Shown piece after piece: positions 9,421-22,479 of a DNA stretch of 64,000 nt. The notes under the pieces were generated by a model. That model worked only from the letters and a program-made list of their open reading frames with translations. It did no database searches and was not told where the DNA came from. Source of the stretch: Ctenosaura bakeri (lineage: Eukaryota > Chordata > Lepidosauria > Squamata > Iguanidae); assembly GCA_948474755.1 (NCBI GenBank), contig CAOLHI010001439.1:1-64000 (forward strand), read 5' to 3'. The translations under genes were made by a program, and so were the position numbers. The first letter of the stretch is position 1, and every line of letters starts with the position of its first letter.

Positions 9421-12400
9421 GGCGCTTCTGCCCGAGGAGGTGCTCCAGGAGGGCGCCCTCTTCAGAAGCCTTCCCGAACCCGAGGGGGTGCCTTTAAACC
9501 CGCAGGGCGATGGCACAGAACTCTGAGGGCCAAATTGGGATTGCTAAGAAAATTAAAGATGAAAACTGGGACATACGTGGCCAAACATCATCAGAGAGTC
9601 ATCAGAGGCAAAAGTTATAGCTGATGAAGACCACACAAGCTGGGAGAGACCACCACCCTTTGCTCCTGCCTGAGCCAGCTGGGAAAGGCAAGAGCATTCC
9701 CACCCTACCCTGTTCTAGAGCTATTATTCCATTTTCTGCGTCCTGTGGAATTCTGGGGTTTGTAGTTTACTGAGGCCAAAGAGCTCTCTGGCTGGGAATT
9801 CCAAAGGCCCCTCCCTAAACTGCAAACCCCAGGATTCCACAGGAGGTTGAAAGTGGAGTAATAGCACTATAACAGTGTAATGCGGGAATGGCCCAAGACT
9901 CTTCCCCCGCTGAGTTGATTGCTAACTCCTTTTGCACTTTGAACTCGGATTGCAAGTAATTTGAGGACAAAGTGAAGACCTCGGGGGAGGAGAGGTAAAC
10001 TAGGACATGTTAAGAGCAGCCAAAAAAGTGGGATACAGGATTAATGAGGACTGCCCAGCCAATTCCAGACTCTTGGAGAGTGTGCAAGAGAGTTAAAGAA
10101 AAGTTGTGAGAGACTATGGGTAAACACAGAATTTACTACTGCCCCCAAACACCTCACCCTTTTTTAAAGAAGGAAAACTGACAAGGGCAGAAGACACAAT
10201 CCTCTAAACCTCAAACATTCTGCTCCAATAAAACATATTTCACCATGCCGCCTTCAAATAAATTATTCAATTTTTCTTCTCTAAAATAGCAAAATCGCCT
10301 TCATTTCCCACAGCACAATCATTTACCACAAACAGTATAAGGACCATTCTAGACAAAGGAATTAACTACTTAAAGTCAATTAAGCCATCAGGGTAAGCCT
10401 TTAAGGAAATGGTGGCATATAACTAAAACAATACAATGAAGTTGGAACATTTCTAATGTAAAAGGGCAAATTTATAAAATATATTTTTAAACTCAAGTTT
10501 GAATTTTAGCATTAACTTCATGGACCCCAAAACAGGAAGGAATTATGAGGCAAAATTGGGCCACCAAGCCCTCTATGTAGTTGTGCCCCCACAGAAAAAG
10601 AATTATAATTTGCTTCTACTTCCATAGTACTCAGATTGTTACCACCTTAGATAATGATGCTGATTCTTTTGCAATGCACTGTATTGTCACTGTGTTTTAA
10701 AAAATATCTGCAGCTAGTCAACATTACTTGCTTTCCAGTGTTAATCCCTACATGCACCTTTAAAAAAACAGTTCTGGGGCAGAAATTAGATTAATTCCAG
10801 TTAAATTATTCAGAAAACAGTCCTAAAGAGCTAGTAACATTTCTCATCAGATTGACATTTCTCATCAGATTCTTCATATATTAGTTCCCTGGATTTTCCC
10901 CCCCAAAAACACTTCTTTTTGCTAGCTCATCAAGGCTAGGAATTCTGTGGTTTATATCTCAACAGCCAAACCACTTATTTTTGTTAATGATTAGAACTTG
11001 AATATGATGTTTTAGTTAATTCCAAGGTGAAAATATTCTAATCCAGATTAATAAAGGCCTTCTGGAAGAGACTAATCCAGGCACTCCTACTGTAGTCTAC
11101 ACCATATGCTGCACAGTGGTTCTTCATCTGTCCCAGGAAACTGAATTTTGATATTCGTATCCCTAGGACTTTGCTGAAATCCACCTCGGATCAGCAACCC
11201 AAAGAAAAGAAGGGAGTAAGGAGATGAAATTATAAGGCAGGGAAAAAGGAAAAAGAAGAGAATTAGTTTTGGTGGATGGATTAGGAATGGTGTTGTCAAA
11301 AATTCATACATTTCTTTCTTTCACCTAAAGAACAACACAAGGATGGCTAAGGGAGTAAAATAATGAATGGTATTTTTCACCTTCATGATTCTAAGTCTTT
11401 CAGTGCAGGCATTTACCTTAAATTCAAATGGTAATTTAACATAAACATAATAGTTATGTTTTTCTAATTAACTGCAAATGCTTTAGATTTTTTTAGCTTA
11501 TTAGCAATTAATTAGATTCATAATAAACCCTTCTCTGCTATCTTTCCTATCTCTGTAGTATTCCACACCACTAACATGCAGCTCTCCACACCCACCCACA
11601 CATGCACATAAACACACCACCTTTATTTCAGGAAGCATATATAGTCACTACCACCTTCTAATCCTCCTCTACTGCTCACCAACCTGCTTTCCTCTTTTCC
11701 TCCTCAACCAATGGATCAAGGTGGGGACTGTGTAACAGTTTTGTATCGGGCCACAAAAAATACACTTAGGTTTGGTTTGCCTCTTCATTTAAGAACTGCA
11801 CACTGAAGAAAAGCACTTTGCAATGCAATGTTGACTAAAGTAGCTACTTCCAAGAGTATGGTCCCATACCTTGAGAAGACTTCTAATATTAACTTTGTAT
11901 CTGACATGTTTTTGGTAATGCTGAAGTCAGGTTATAAAGATAGCACAAAGTAGATCAATGAGAATCTTTATATGCAAAGGGCATGACTACCTTTAAAAAC
12001 ATATCCTATATATGTTTATTCTGATGTACATCATATTCCATACAATAGGACTTATTCTGAAGTAAGTCTTCATTGGATTTCAGTTTTAAGAGCTGTAAAA
12101 AAAAAAGTTGTAGTTAGGCAAGTACACATTGTTATGCATGGATAAAATGAGCAGCAGCTGCAGAAACTCCCTTTTCTAAACCAGGCTGAAAGTCTTCCTT
12201 GGTAACTTGAGCTGCCATCTTCTTTTTGCCTGATCTTGCTGCTTTAATGGCAGTCTGACACTTAACTATTAGGCATTCCCTAGTATGAGAAGACAGTGAT
12301 GCAGCTTAAATGCAAAAAGTCAAATAAATATGATTTTCCCTGTGGACAGATTAAGGCTAGTTTTATGTAACGTCTAAGGAATTAAGTATGGTGGATGACT

Positions 12401-13376
12401 TTGGGCCAGTCTCTACAAACACCTCTAGATGAAGCTCTAGAACTTTTATCTGCTTGTGAACAGTTTTTCAATCAGAGATATGTTTGGTTACTGGTTACAT
12501 GGAATTTCGTTCTCATATGGGAAAACAATATTTATATTAGGACTATACAAACACATTAAAGCCAGTGTAATGATAAATTGTATTAGTTGCATGAAATAAA
12601 TACTGTTAAATTTATTGTTTTATTTGTGGCTAGGTGTTTACTGTTTTGTTGCAATGAACAGCTAGAAGATAAGACATCTGTACATTTCTAGGAGATTAAA
12701 TGTTTGCAGATACACTTTTCAAAACTGATGAGAAAAGTTGTGCCTGCCAAAATTCCCTTGCATCTGTTCACCTGCTATATTGCACTGAGTAAATTTTATC
12801 ACATCTATATTTTGTATTTTATAAGTTCTCTGTAAAGCAAAAGCAGTGTGTTAATCCCAGAACAATTCTACAGAGTATGAGGTGAGCTATACTGCAGGGT
12901 AGAAACCTATAACCTTCCAGAGGTTGATGAACTATTATTCCCATCAACCTTTATTATTGACAAGGTTGGCAAGGCTTATGGTGACTGGAATCCAGCAACA
13001 TCTGGAGGGCTAAGGATTCCCCAGCCTTGTTTCATTAAGAAACAGTAATTTCCCAAAGAAAACTATAAGATGTTATAGAGTAGGATTTAAATCTGAGTTT
13101 CCCATATTCAAGACAGCCCTTTCAACTGTTGTTGAATTGTCAGCTGGTTTTGGTCTGTGTTTGTCTGTCAGTGACAGTGTAATCTTCAAGCACTTGGCAG
13201 GTGACAATGTTCACTTCATTCTGTGAAAGTTCTGCTGATCAAGCTGCAGGTAAAAGCACAGAATTAGTCCAAGCATCGTTGGCAGCTTTAGTGACAATAT
13301 CACACTGACTCTGACAGTGACAACCCTTAAGTGTCCAGCTCTGCCACATTGGCTACAGGTTTGCTGTTACCCTGTG
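9421..13376. other. TRMT1-NACC1 intergenic spacer, left part
   Basis: This is AT-rich DNA with no credible coding region. It includes one foldback MITE (9720-9893), a short tandem duplication (TTTCTCATCAGATT twice, 10840-10872), and degraded foldback sequence near 12905-13020 (AACTATTATTCCCATCAACC and the complementary arm). A degraded AAGTAAGTC...CATTGGATTTCAG dispersed repeat lies near 12035-12090. Confidence 0.5.
9720..9893. mobile_element. Palindromic MITE (Harbinger-like family), copy 1
   Basis: The arms fold back: GCTATTATTCCA...CCTGTGGAATTCTGGGGTTTG on the left pairs with CAAACCCCAGGATTCCACAGG...GGAGTAATAGC on the right. The right end GGGAATGGCC matches the termini of the copies at 14825, 20409 and 63036. 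No coding capacity. Confidence 0.65.
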
Positions 13377-14190
13377 TGTTGGGGGGGTCCCGGGAGGGGC
13401 GCCCAGATTGCCAAATAAAACACAAATTGGGGGAATTTAGCTGGAGCACTCTCTTGGCTAAACGAGAGGCAGGGTAACTTTACCAAGGATCTTTAACCCA
13501 ATGTCTATGGCTTCAGGTCAGGGAACCAGCACGCAAGTTTAGAGCAACCAAAAATAACAGTTTTATTGAAAGATAAACAGAGAATAAAACAACATACACA
13601 CTAACTGGAAAGCAGAATTGGAGAGCGTAGGGAGGGGTCATACGACACCTGGTCTCATCCTGGAGGGGGAGATGGGGTTCCGAAGAAGAAAGCTCAGCGT
13701 GGCTGGCTGAGGGGAGTTCCTTAGACAAACCAGCAGCAAGGCAGGATGGCAGTCCAAAGTAGTCCAAAGACCGTTTGGGACTGTGGGGTTTTTATAGGGG
13801 AGTTTGTGCCTACCGGCTATGGCAAGCCAGGTGAGAACAAAAGGAGTTTTAGCGTTGGACAAAGGATTTGGCAAAGGTCAGGTTTACATGATTGGATTTG
13901 CTCCTGATGACAACGGCGTGGCCGGTACATTGATGGCCCAACATAAAGGAATGGCTTGGCTGAGAGCCGTACTGCTATTGTGAAGTTTGCAGATGGAAGT
14001 TCCCTGAAGCTACGATCGAGGTTTGAGTTGCTGGCCTCAATGGGGTCTGGAATGTAGAACCATTAGCGGCCGCACCCTGTCTGTGCTTGTCTGGAGAACC
14101 TCGCAAACACGTGGAGTGGGGTAGCTGGAAAAAGTCAAGCTAAGGCTGAATTGTTTGATATCAAAATGATATCTGGGGTCCTCACCAACA
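13377..14190 (-). mobile_element. Solo long terminal repeat of an endogenous retrovirus
   Basis: The 814-bp unit has inverted termini TGTTGG/CCAACA. Read on the minus strand, it has a TATA box (CTATAAAAA, about 13796-13788) and an AATAAA signal (13567-13562) about 230 bp downstream, in the order expected for U3-R-U5. No gag, pol or env sequence adjoins it, so it is a solo LTR left by recombination. The flanks share only GTG, so the target duplication is short or decayed. The short open frames inside are not genes. It lies in the TRMT1-NACC1 spacer. Confidence 0.65.
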
Positions 14191-14272
14191 GTGCCATAGC
14201 AGGAGTAACATTACAATATATAAAATAAGACTCTCAGACAGTGCACAGTCTCTAAATGTACAGTATAGGAAA

Positions 14273-14467
14273 CTAGTGTTGCATTTTGCCATTCCTTTGT
14301 TCTCACTCCCAGCTGAAACCTATACTGTACCTAAAAGAATAAACCTAAAAGCTACATTTAGAAAAGGGGAGAAAGGAATAGGTAAGTATAAAATGGGTTG
14401 AATGGGAGCAACTAGAGTTAATTTCAGTTGGGAGTGAGAACAAAGGAATGGCAAAATGCAACACTAG
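14273..14467. mobile_element. Foldback MITE with 46-bp near-perfect terminal inverted repeats
   Basis: Terminal repeats 14273-14318 and 14422-14467 are reverse complements with a single mismatch (CCAGCTG versus CCAACTG). If the outer TA of CTAG is the target duplication, the element would be a Tc1/mariner-type non-autonomous copy. If the whole CTAG is counted, a 4-bp duplication is possible. The ~100-bp interior has no coding capacity. The high arm identity implies a young copy. Confidence 0.75.
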
Positions 14468-14474
14468 CTGCAAC

Positions 14475-14521
14475 CTCAGCTCTATTGACTATGTCAGTGT
14501 TTAATTGTCAATAGAGCTGAG
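14475..14521. repeat. Perfect 15-bp inverted repeat with 17-bp loop
   Basis: CTCAGCTCTATTGAC at 14475-14489 is matched by its exact reverse complement at 14507-14521. It lies 8 bp beyond the foldback MITE. It could be the core of another small palindromic element or a structured site. Confidence 0.75.
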
Positions 14522-14824
14522 AACAGGTCATGAGTAAATGTATACAACTGGTTCAGTCTTAGAACTGCTTTTATTTTGAAAGTATATCCTAAAAATGGTG
14601 GAGAGATATTTCTACTATGCACTAAAACCTTATATACATCAGGGTTGATGTCAGAAAAAGGTATACAATGACCTTTCAGTCTTTGCCTAGCAAGTATTCC
14701 AGTTCTTTATCTTCTTACTTGGAATTACTGTCCACTGAAATCAATAGGTTTTACTTGGAAGAAAACAGACCGGGCTTGGGATATTAGCTTGCCAGCATCT
14801 CTGAACTGAACTTGGCCAGTCAAA

Positions 14825-14981
14825 GGCCATTTCCATGATGATTCCACTTTCAACCTCCTCTGGCATCCTGGGCTTTGCAGTTTCGGGAGGGGCCGGCCGG
14901 GATTCCAGAGGAAACCCCGGGATTCCAGAGGATGTTGAAAGTGGAATCATCGCGCTATAACAGGCTAGTGCGGAAATGGCC
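14825..14981. mobile_element. Palindromic MITE (Harbinger-like family), copy 2
   Basis: The ends GGCCATTTCC and GGAAATGGCC are exact reverse complements, flanked by AAA on both sides. Internal arms contain GATTCCACTTTCAACCTCCT and its counterpart AGGATGTTGAAAGTGGAATC. It has the same right arm (CGCTATAACAG...GTG.GGAAATGGCC) as the copy at 63036-63137. It lies just upstream of the NACC1 CpG island. Confidence 0.75.
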
Positions 14982-15249
14982 AAAGCTTTGTGGGCCTGGT
15001 AGTTCACAGCGACATGGTACCCAGCGCAGAGCAGAGCAGAGCACTGGCTTTGCCAAGTGCACTGAACATTTCGTTCCTCTTACTGAGTCCAGAGCCCAAA
15101 ATGTATCACTTTCTGGCTCTGGCCGTTTAATCACAACGCTTGTGGATCGGGAATTTCTAAAGCCCTGACTTTATTTCCTTCAGATTAAGCGAAGCTACTG
15201 GGTGCCGGATTTATGCGAAGTCCCTGTGTGACTCATGTGGCCGTGCCCA

Positions 15250-16860
15250 TTTGGCCTGAGCGTGAATGCTGGTCAGGGGCGGGGGGGGGTTAACGCAGGG
15301 CCAGGCGGACTGTGTGAAACTCGCTAGGTCTTTTTAATCCTTAGCAGGCGTCCTGTCCGTCGTCTGCACCTTAGTGGAGTGTTTTCACTGCGGAGATTTA
15401 TTTCCCCGGGGACTGTGCTCAGCTTCTCTCCTCCTCCTCCCTTCCCCCGGGGGCGGAAACTTGTTTCCAACTCAGAGAACAAAGTCGGGCCGGCTGGCAA
15501 GTTCAGAAGCGAATGCTTCGCCGTGGCAAGGAAGGGACGGAGCAGTGGGTGCGGAGCGGGGGGAGGAGGCGGCGGCGGCGGCTGACTCGGAGCTCCGCTA
15601 GCCAGGCCTGTGGGAGCCCGGCGAGGGAGGCCTGGCTTGGCTGTGGCTTGGCTCCTCTTACGCGTTGCATTACCCGGGCTGCTCGGAGGCTCGCCGCATC
15701 CAGTCGCTCGGCTCTCTGCTGAGCCTGCCTAGGCTGACAATGAATGGCTGCTGCTGGTGCTGCTTGGAGGGCTAGGGGAGCGGAGCCCCTCCATTACGCG
15801 GGATCTTCCCTCCCCCCTTCCTCGGCACAGGTGAGAGCCGGCGCCCCCCTTTCAGGAGAGCCACGGGCTCCACGCCCGCCCGGCCGCCCCCTTTGCGGTT
15901 CCAGCCCCGCGCCCCGGCCGCCCTCCCCCCTCCCTCCCCCCCAAATGCAGGCCCCCTCCCCCGCCGAGCCTGGACGTTTAAACTTTCCTCCTTGGAGCAG
16001 CCCCCGAAACCCGCCTGCCCCTCCGAATGGGGGGACGGGGAGGAGAGGGAGCATCCCTAAAATAGCAGCTGTCCTTGCCCTGCGCCCATTTTCCCCGCTG
16101 GGAGGGCCCCCCTCTGCTCCCCCTTCCCCCCGCTCTGTCTCAGCTCCCACCCCACACCGGGCCCCCTCCCCCGCGGGCCGGGCAGTGCGCTGTAGGGGTG
16201 TAACGAGAGAGGAGGAGGAGGAGGAGGAGGCGGGAGGTACGAGTGGCGCCTCTCCGCGACTCCCCTGGCGAGGCCTCCTGGCAAACTACGGCCCCCCCTC
16301 CCCGAAGGAGACGGGGGAGCAAGCCCGCCGCCCCGACCCCCTTCCGCCCCCCTTCGAGGGCATGCGGTGGGGGGGCGCGCCTCCCCTCCCCCCTCCCTCC
16401 CTCCCTCCCTCCCCAGCCGGGGGCTCGGCGCTCGGGGGCCGGGAGGGCGCGGGCTCCGGCTCCTCGCAGGCCTGTCCGAAATCCCCGGACTTTCCCTCCG
16501 GCGGGCTTTGTCCTCCTGGGCGCCTCGCCTTCCCTGCACCCGCCGCACCCGCCGCCGCCGCCGCGGGGAAGGGCCGAGGAGGAGCTCCCTCTCTCCCTCC
16601 CTCCCTCCCTCCGGGGAAAGTTGGAGCCCACTGGGGCCGGTTCGGGGCGACAGGGCCCGGGCCGGGGGGGGCTGGCACGGCAACCCGGAATCGGAGGGCT
16701 GGGGCGGAGGATGCCTCGGGGGCAGGTGGGGCGGGGAAAGGAAAGTGGGGCGCAGAGGGGGTCCTCCCTCCCTCCCTCCCCCCTTGTATGTGTCGCGGGG
16801 GCACGATGCTGGCTTTCCTGCCCTGGGACTTTTCGGGTGCCTTAAAATCCGCATCAGGAG
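15250..16860 (+). promoter_or_regulatory. NACC1: NACC1 CpG island and promoter region
   Basis: This is a very GC-rich, CpG-dense block between AT-rich flanks, with many GC boxes, (CCCTCCCT)n tracts near 16385-16415, 16590-16612 and 16767-16785, and a GGA repeat near 16210. It contains the 5' exon donor at 15830. Long open frames on both strands (up to 405 codons) arise from base composition and have no protein family features. TATA-less initiation around 15500-15700 is inferred, not seen. Confidence 0.75.
15600..15830 (+). other. NACC1: NACC1 exon 1 (5' exon; start approximate)
   Basis: The donor CGGCACAG|GTGAGAGC at 15830/15831 is the best in the CpG island and lies upstream of the first coding exon. 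The exon holds an 11-codon upstream frame (ATG 15740, stop 15773-15775). A second ATG at 15744 is open to the splice site. Joined to exon 2 at 34067, that second frame continues without a stop into the NACC1 ATG, adding 40 residues. Vertebrate NACC1 normally has a non-coding first exon, so translation of this part is speculative. The 5' boundary is a guess. Confidence 0.55.
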
Positions 16861-19800
16861 AGAAAACCGGGCTTGACACGCAAAAGAAGCGAAGCTTTGC
16901 AAAGTTTAATTGGTGTTTTTTTGGGGGGGGGGCAAGAAAAGTTGAGGTTGGTGCTGACTGAGAGTGACCCGTGTGGCGGGATGCTGAGTCTGGCGTGCAC
17001 TTTCTTCCCTTGGAAACGCCCCCCCCCGCCAAAAATGAAGGGACTGACTCCCAAACAAGTGTGCCTGGTTCCTGCCTTCCTGCTTACCAGAGGGGTTGGA
17101 GGAATTAAAAGTTCATGATAATTGTTTTGGAATTGGTGGGATTGTGACTCTGTTGCTTAAGGCTTACTCCTTGGTACCAGGTTGGGGGGGGGGAATGATA
17201 TGGATGCAGTTTGAGAATTGTTTTGTCTTTTTAAGGACACTTCTGTGGAGGTGGTGAAGCAAGTTCATGATGAACAAATATTGTAAGCCATGATTTGCTG
17301 TTCAGTTTGTCACCATATGTTGTTTGTTTTCTTAAGTCTTGGTGTTTTTTCTTACTGAATTCCTATTTGCCCTTTCCAACTGCCAAGTTTATTCTGTCAT
17401 AGGATTCAGATATTGCCTTGTAATATCGGATTGCACGGCAGAGAAAAATTGCAATGTTATTTTCGACAGGCAAGTGCACGCTTAACAAGTAGGGTCTGGT
17501 GGTTTTGCACCAAAGTGGCTCTGAAAATGCAGAGGGGCCAGGGATATGTTACCGTAGATGCCATTCATTCAAGCTTCTCAGAGAGTTTCCAGGCATGAGC
17601 TTATGCTATATCGTATTGTATAAGTTCTTCTGTATAGTTTACACTGCTACACAGCTACAGTGAGAAGTTCTGTCGAAAATGAGATTTTTGTTAGTGTGAG
17701 GTAAGCAGATAATGGACTTCTGCCTCAACTACTGTGTTTTCACATAGCTGTGCATTGCAGTTAGAATGTTTTGTGGAAAACAAGACTATTTTGTGAGGTC
17801 CCAGCACAAATCAAGTTCTGTTAGCAATGAGTTCTGCATAAATACATAGTGGAATCTCTGCTCTGGAAAACAGCTATATTCAGATGTACGTTCCATTAAA
17901 TTAAATAAGCCTTGGAATTGTGTGCCTCTTGATTGTAGCTTTGTTCCCAAATATTAGCACTTCTATTCTGGGTTGTCTCCTAGTGTATGGGTCAAGGTCA
18001 TCTGAATCCTGTGCATTTGCACTGGAAGTGAGCCCCACTGAATACATGTGGACTTAGTTCCAGCCAAATATGTAGAGAATTGCATTATGCTTTTCTACAG
18101 AGATTTAGAAGGCCAGAGTGCAGAACGCTATCAATGGATTCACTGTGTTAGAAAAAGAAAACATTTCGTGGTATCTGCCAAGCCATTTTAACTTCTTCAG
18201 CTAACATTCATCCAAAATAGAAGGTGTTGTGGTTCAAGCAGGTTAAAGATTTGGTAACTGGCCCATCAGGCCTGGACTAACTGGTTCAGTTCAGTTCTTG
18301 CATATTTGACAATATGTATCATCAACCTTCCCCAACCTAATTTCATGGCTGTTCTTGCTGTGGAAAATGGGAACTGTAGTAAAATACTTTCAGAGGGTGT
18401 CAGTTTGGAAAATACTGTGCTGCATAGTTAAATACAGTAGACAGAAGACTTTTACAGGATGGAGAATGTAGTGAAGACAGTTGCACAGCAGAATAGTTTT
18501 TGATCCTTATTCTGTCTCTGGAAGGTAACAACTGACAGAAAAACTAGAAGGATAATTTTAAAGAATGCTTCATTCTTCCTCTTGATCGTTTCTGTACCAC
18601 CTACCTCCATGTCATTAGATTCCCTCTTTCTTGTATCATGGAACCTCTTTAGAATTAAGTCCCTGGCAGACTGCTGGACTCTGTATTGCCTGGGTCTTTG
18701 TCAACATAGCCACCATAGAAACAGTTTTGAGAGGTTAAGAGCAGGAGAGACTGCTCAGCCATAGAGAAAGCATTTTGCAGTTAACAGAAATTTTGTCCTC
18801 TTCTCCCCCCAGCTCATACCATCAACAGACTGTTCATCTTTGCAGTGTGTTTTATTCTGGATCACAGTATATCTTTTTATAGTAGTCTATGCCCTGTTTC
18901 CTGTTCTCCAGGCCTTGAAGAGGGCACAGAATAGACAACAAGTCCAAAATATATAAAAATCTTCCCAGGTACTAGTTTCATGATTGTGGCAATTTTGTGT
19001 GTCACTGCACTGCTTTAAAAATGCATATATTTAAAATCTTCTTATATAAACAGTCACTTGAAACCTGGGGAATTATACATTCTGTTCAGATTCACTGAAG
19101 AAGTTTTAAATAATCAAACCAATCCAGGGTTTCTGTAAATTTGCAGTGCTCCAGATTGCTGAGCATCCCTTGTGATCTTTGGGCATGTGTGGTGTCTGTT
19201 GTAGCTACCAGGCGACAACCTTCTTTAAGCTCTAGGTTCCTTTCATTGTCACTGGCTGTAGGGCCAAATGCTAGCATAGGTAACTTGAAGGTGTGAATAT
19301 GGCTGTGTAAGCAATGTCTGTTACCAAAATAAATTATAGGTACATTTGCACCTTGAATTTTGTGTTCAGTTCTGACTACTTCATCTTATAAGTGTAAAAC
19401 CAAAAAAAAAAAAAAAAGATGGGAAGGAGAGAGCATTCCTTTCGTTTTAGAAGGAAGTAAAGCTTGTGAGAGCCACTGAAACAGATTAACAGTATCTTGA
19501 TGAGTGTACAAATAATGTATATGAATCATGTATACAGTTCATGAATACAGTGAGAAAAGTATTTATTGTTTCCTAGTAGGTTCACTAATATACAACAGAT
19601 CTACAGATACTTCTTCGCAATTTACCTATGATCTCTTTGCTGGAAGCATAATGACAAGCAGTGTATAAATGTGGACCAGAACAGTTTGTGAGTGATAGAA
19701 ATTATCACTGATCAAGGTAGGGTATCACTCTGCTCAAAATGCTCCTTAAAACTGCTCTGATAAATAAATAAAGTTTTATATTAGTAAGTGGAGCAGTTTT

Positions 19801-20408
19801 GCTTCTTGTGCTAGATTTGGGCTTGTGTTTGGTCTGATCTGCTGGGCTTGTGTTTGGTCTGACTCAGACTCCTAGAAGATTTCTAATGTAACATATGGAT
19901 AATACCAGTATGTAATAATAGTGGTTTTCTTTCTTTCTTTTTTAATGTAAAGAAATGGTGTGACGTAAAGTAGGAGACATGGAAATGGACTTTAGAGGAA
20001 AGAAGAAGAGGACTTCTGCAATGCGCTAAAGAGCAGAGTTCTTACTTTAGGAAATGTTTATAATTCCCAAGTGACTTAGGCTGTGAAATATAGATAGTGT
20101 ATAGTATAAGCTGATATTTAATGGCTCACATCTTTACTATCAGTGATAAAGTATGTGATATTCTGTGCAAGGTGAGTGAATAGGCTGACAGAGGAAGAAT
20201 GGATCACTTTCTCCATTGCTCATGAAGAAACAAAACAGACTGGTGAAGGGAGGATGGATCATTAGAAAACATTTTTAAAAAATAGCCTAGCTTACTGATA
20301 CACTAACAGCCTGTGTCTGTATATTAGAAAATAGACATCCTTACTGTGTTGGCCACAGAAAAGTAGTGTTCTTTGCAGCAGAAAACCTCGAGATGCCCCT
20401 TTTTAACG

Positions 20409-20639
20409 GGCCTTTTCATACTACACTATTACAGCGCTATGATTCCAGTTTAATTGCCATTGCTACTGCCTGTGGTATCTTGGATTTTGCAGTTTGGTCA
20501 GAGGCACCAGAGGAGTTCCCTGGCTGAGGATTCTAAAGGCCTCTCCCTCCACTGCTGATACCCAGGATTCCTTAGGATGGAGCCACCGCAGTTAAAGTGG
20601 AACCATAGTGCTATAATTGTGCAGTGTGGAAGAAGCCAA
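20409..20639. mobile_element. Palindromic MITE (Harbinger-like family), copy 3
   Basis: The left end GGCCTTTTCATACTACACTA and right end GTGCAGTGTGGAAGAAGCC are diverged reverse complements. Inner arms ACAGCGCTATGATTCCAG and GTGGAACCATAGTGCTATAA match the same family as copies 1, 2 and 4. Its higher divergence means it is older. Confidence 0.6.
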
Positions 20640-22479
20640 TGACTGTCTCTGCTTTGTGAGCAAGTCTGAAGGAAGCCTATATCTTCATTTGTCCCTCCCT
20701 GATGCTTATCAGTTTTGTAACATTTTAAATGTATTATAAGCTGGCTAGATTAGTAAGTGGTATATAAATATTCCAAATCATAAACAATAGATAGTAGCTC
20801 TGCTAGTTCATTATTTTCCCTGGTTTGGGGCCTGTCAAACTAGTTTGGTTCCTGTTTTCATTTGAATGCAAAAGTAAACTGCAGCTGCAAAGACCTGTTA
20901 ATTCTATTCCAGTTGAATTTGCAAGGAAGAAATTGAAGTAGACAATATTTGTCTGTCACGCAGTAGAGCATTTGTCTTCATAAAGATTATGTAGTTTGTG
21001 TAAATGGGAGGTCTCATTTTGTTGCTGACATAGACTTGGGTTTTACAAACAAAGAAAATTGGAACAGGAGGCCAGGAGATATTAATGACTAGAGTTATGT
21101 TGCCAGCTATGTAGGGACACAATATTATGAGGGTAAAGGCTGGGAACTCACATATTTTTAAACTTACAACCAATCCACTTTATCTTCTTGGACTGCTTGA
21201 CACCCTGTGTGTCTATGTGTTTTGTCAATAACAAGGAAATGAAGGACTTTTTAAATAGTTGGTTCTAAGCCTTCAAGAGGGGACAGAGATTCTCTTCGCT
21301 CTGGGCTTTCCTAAGGTCACTGTCACCATAGTACCAGCACACAAAAAGTTTTCTGGTTTGCATTGACACGGCTGATTACATAAGGAAAGAGCCTAGCCCA
21401 GACTTCAGGAAATTTGCAGTCCTGATTACAACATCCCAGCAACATGTGAAAAGGACATTGAGAACCCTGGACAATTTTGAAACCAATTTATTTAAAATAT
21501 GTCTTATTCATAGCCCTAAAATCTTTTGATGGAGAATGATTTGTAAATTTCCTAATAAACATAAATACTTAAAGACTGAGGATGTAAATATTTTTGGTCA
21601 TGAGAAGAGACTTTGAATACTTAATGTCTGTATGTCAACCTTCTGCTTATTTACTCACAGGTACAATCCACGCAGTTCAGTGGGCCTTGTTCCCAAGTTA
21701 GGGTGCTTGATTAGAATTATAGAAATATCTGGTATTTTGTCTTCAGCAGAGACCAGCAAGGTGCCTCTGCAAAGTCTGCAGACAGGGTATGCTGATAAGG
21801 GAGAAAACATTCTCAAAGATTTGTACAGAATGTCTGGTAACTAGAGTGATGCAGCTGCATCTGATGGAGTGGACTGGAGTCCATTAAAGCATGTGCTAGA
21901 TACTTCTTTTTCTCAGTCAGTCTCAAAGTGCTACAGGATTCCGTTATATCTTTTTATGCTGAAAAAGACCAAGAGGGCTGTATCTTTGAATACCACTGCA
22001 ATAGAAAGATGTAGTCTCTGCAAGTTTGATTTTCACCATTTACAGTCCCTCCATTTAGAGCAAGAACTTTTAGGAAGTAACTTGCCAGACTAGCTATTCA
22101 AACCGCCCAAGGACACATGCATGCAAGTGAGTTGCTCGGCAGTTTTGTAGTCTGATAGCAGCTGCAAGGCTGAATTTCTAGTTAGAATCCTTTGGGATGG
22201 GCCTAAACTTAGGATACCTTTCACAACACACAAGCAACCCAGAGTATTAAAGAATTTGTCACCAATTGTTATCCTGCTTTACTGAGGAAAAACTGGGTTG
22301 GTGAGGGTTGCAATTATTTGATTACATGATCCTTTCATGGTTAATACAGAGTAACTATGTAACAGTTGCATGGCCCTCACATACTCTGCTTCATCCTCCA
22401 CTCTGTCTAAAGCAAACAGGGTACCTAGCACACCTCATGTTTTGATTGGTGGCTTGTGGTTGCTGCTGTTGTTATTGCT

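Noticed and set aside
15744..16961. A 405-codon open frame and several 150-280-codon frames on both strands of the CpG island
   Set aside because: They overlap each other in all phases, are full of Pro, Gly, Arg and Ala, and have no family motif. They follow from GC-rich sequence lacking stop codons, and a good splice donor lies inside at 15830.
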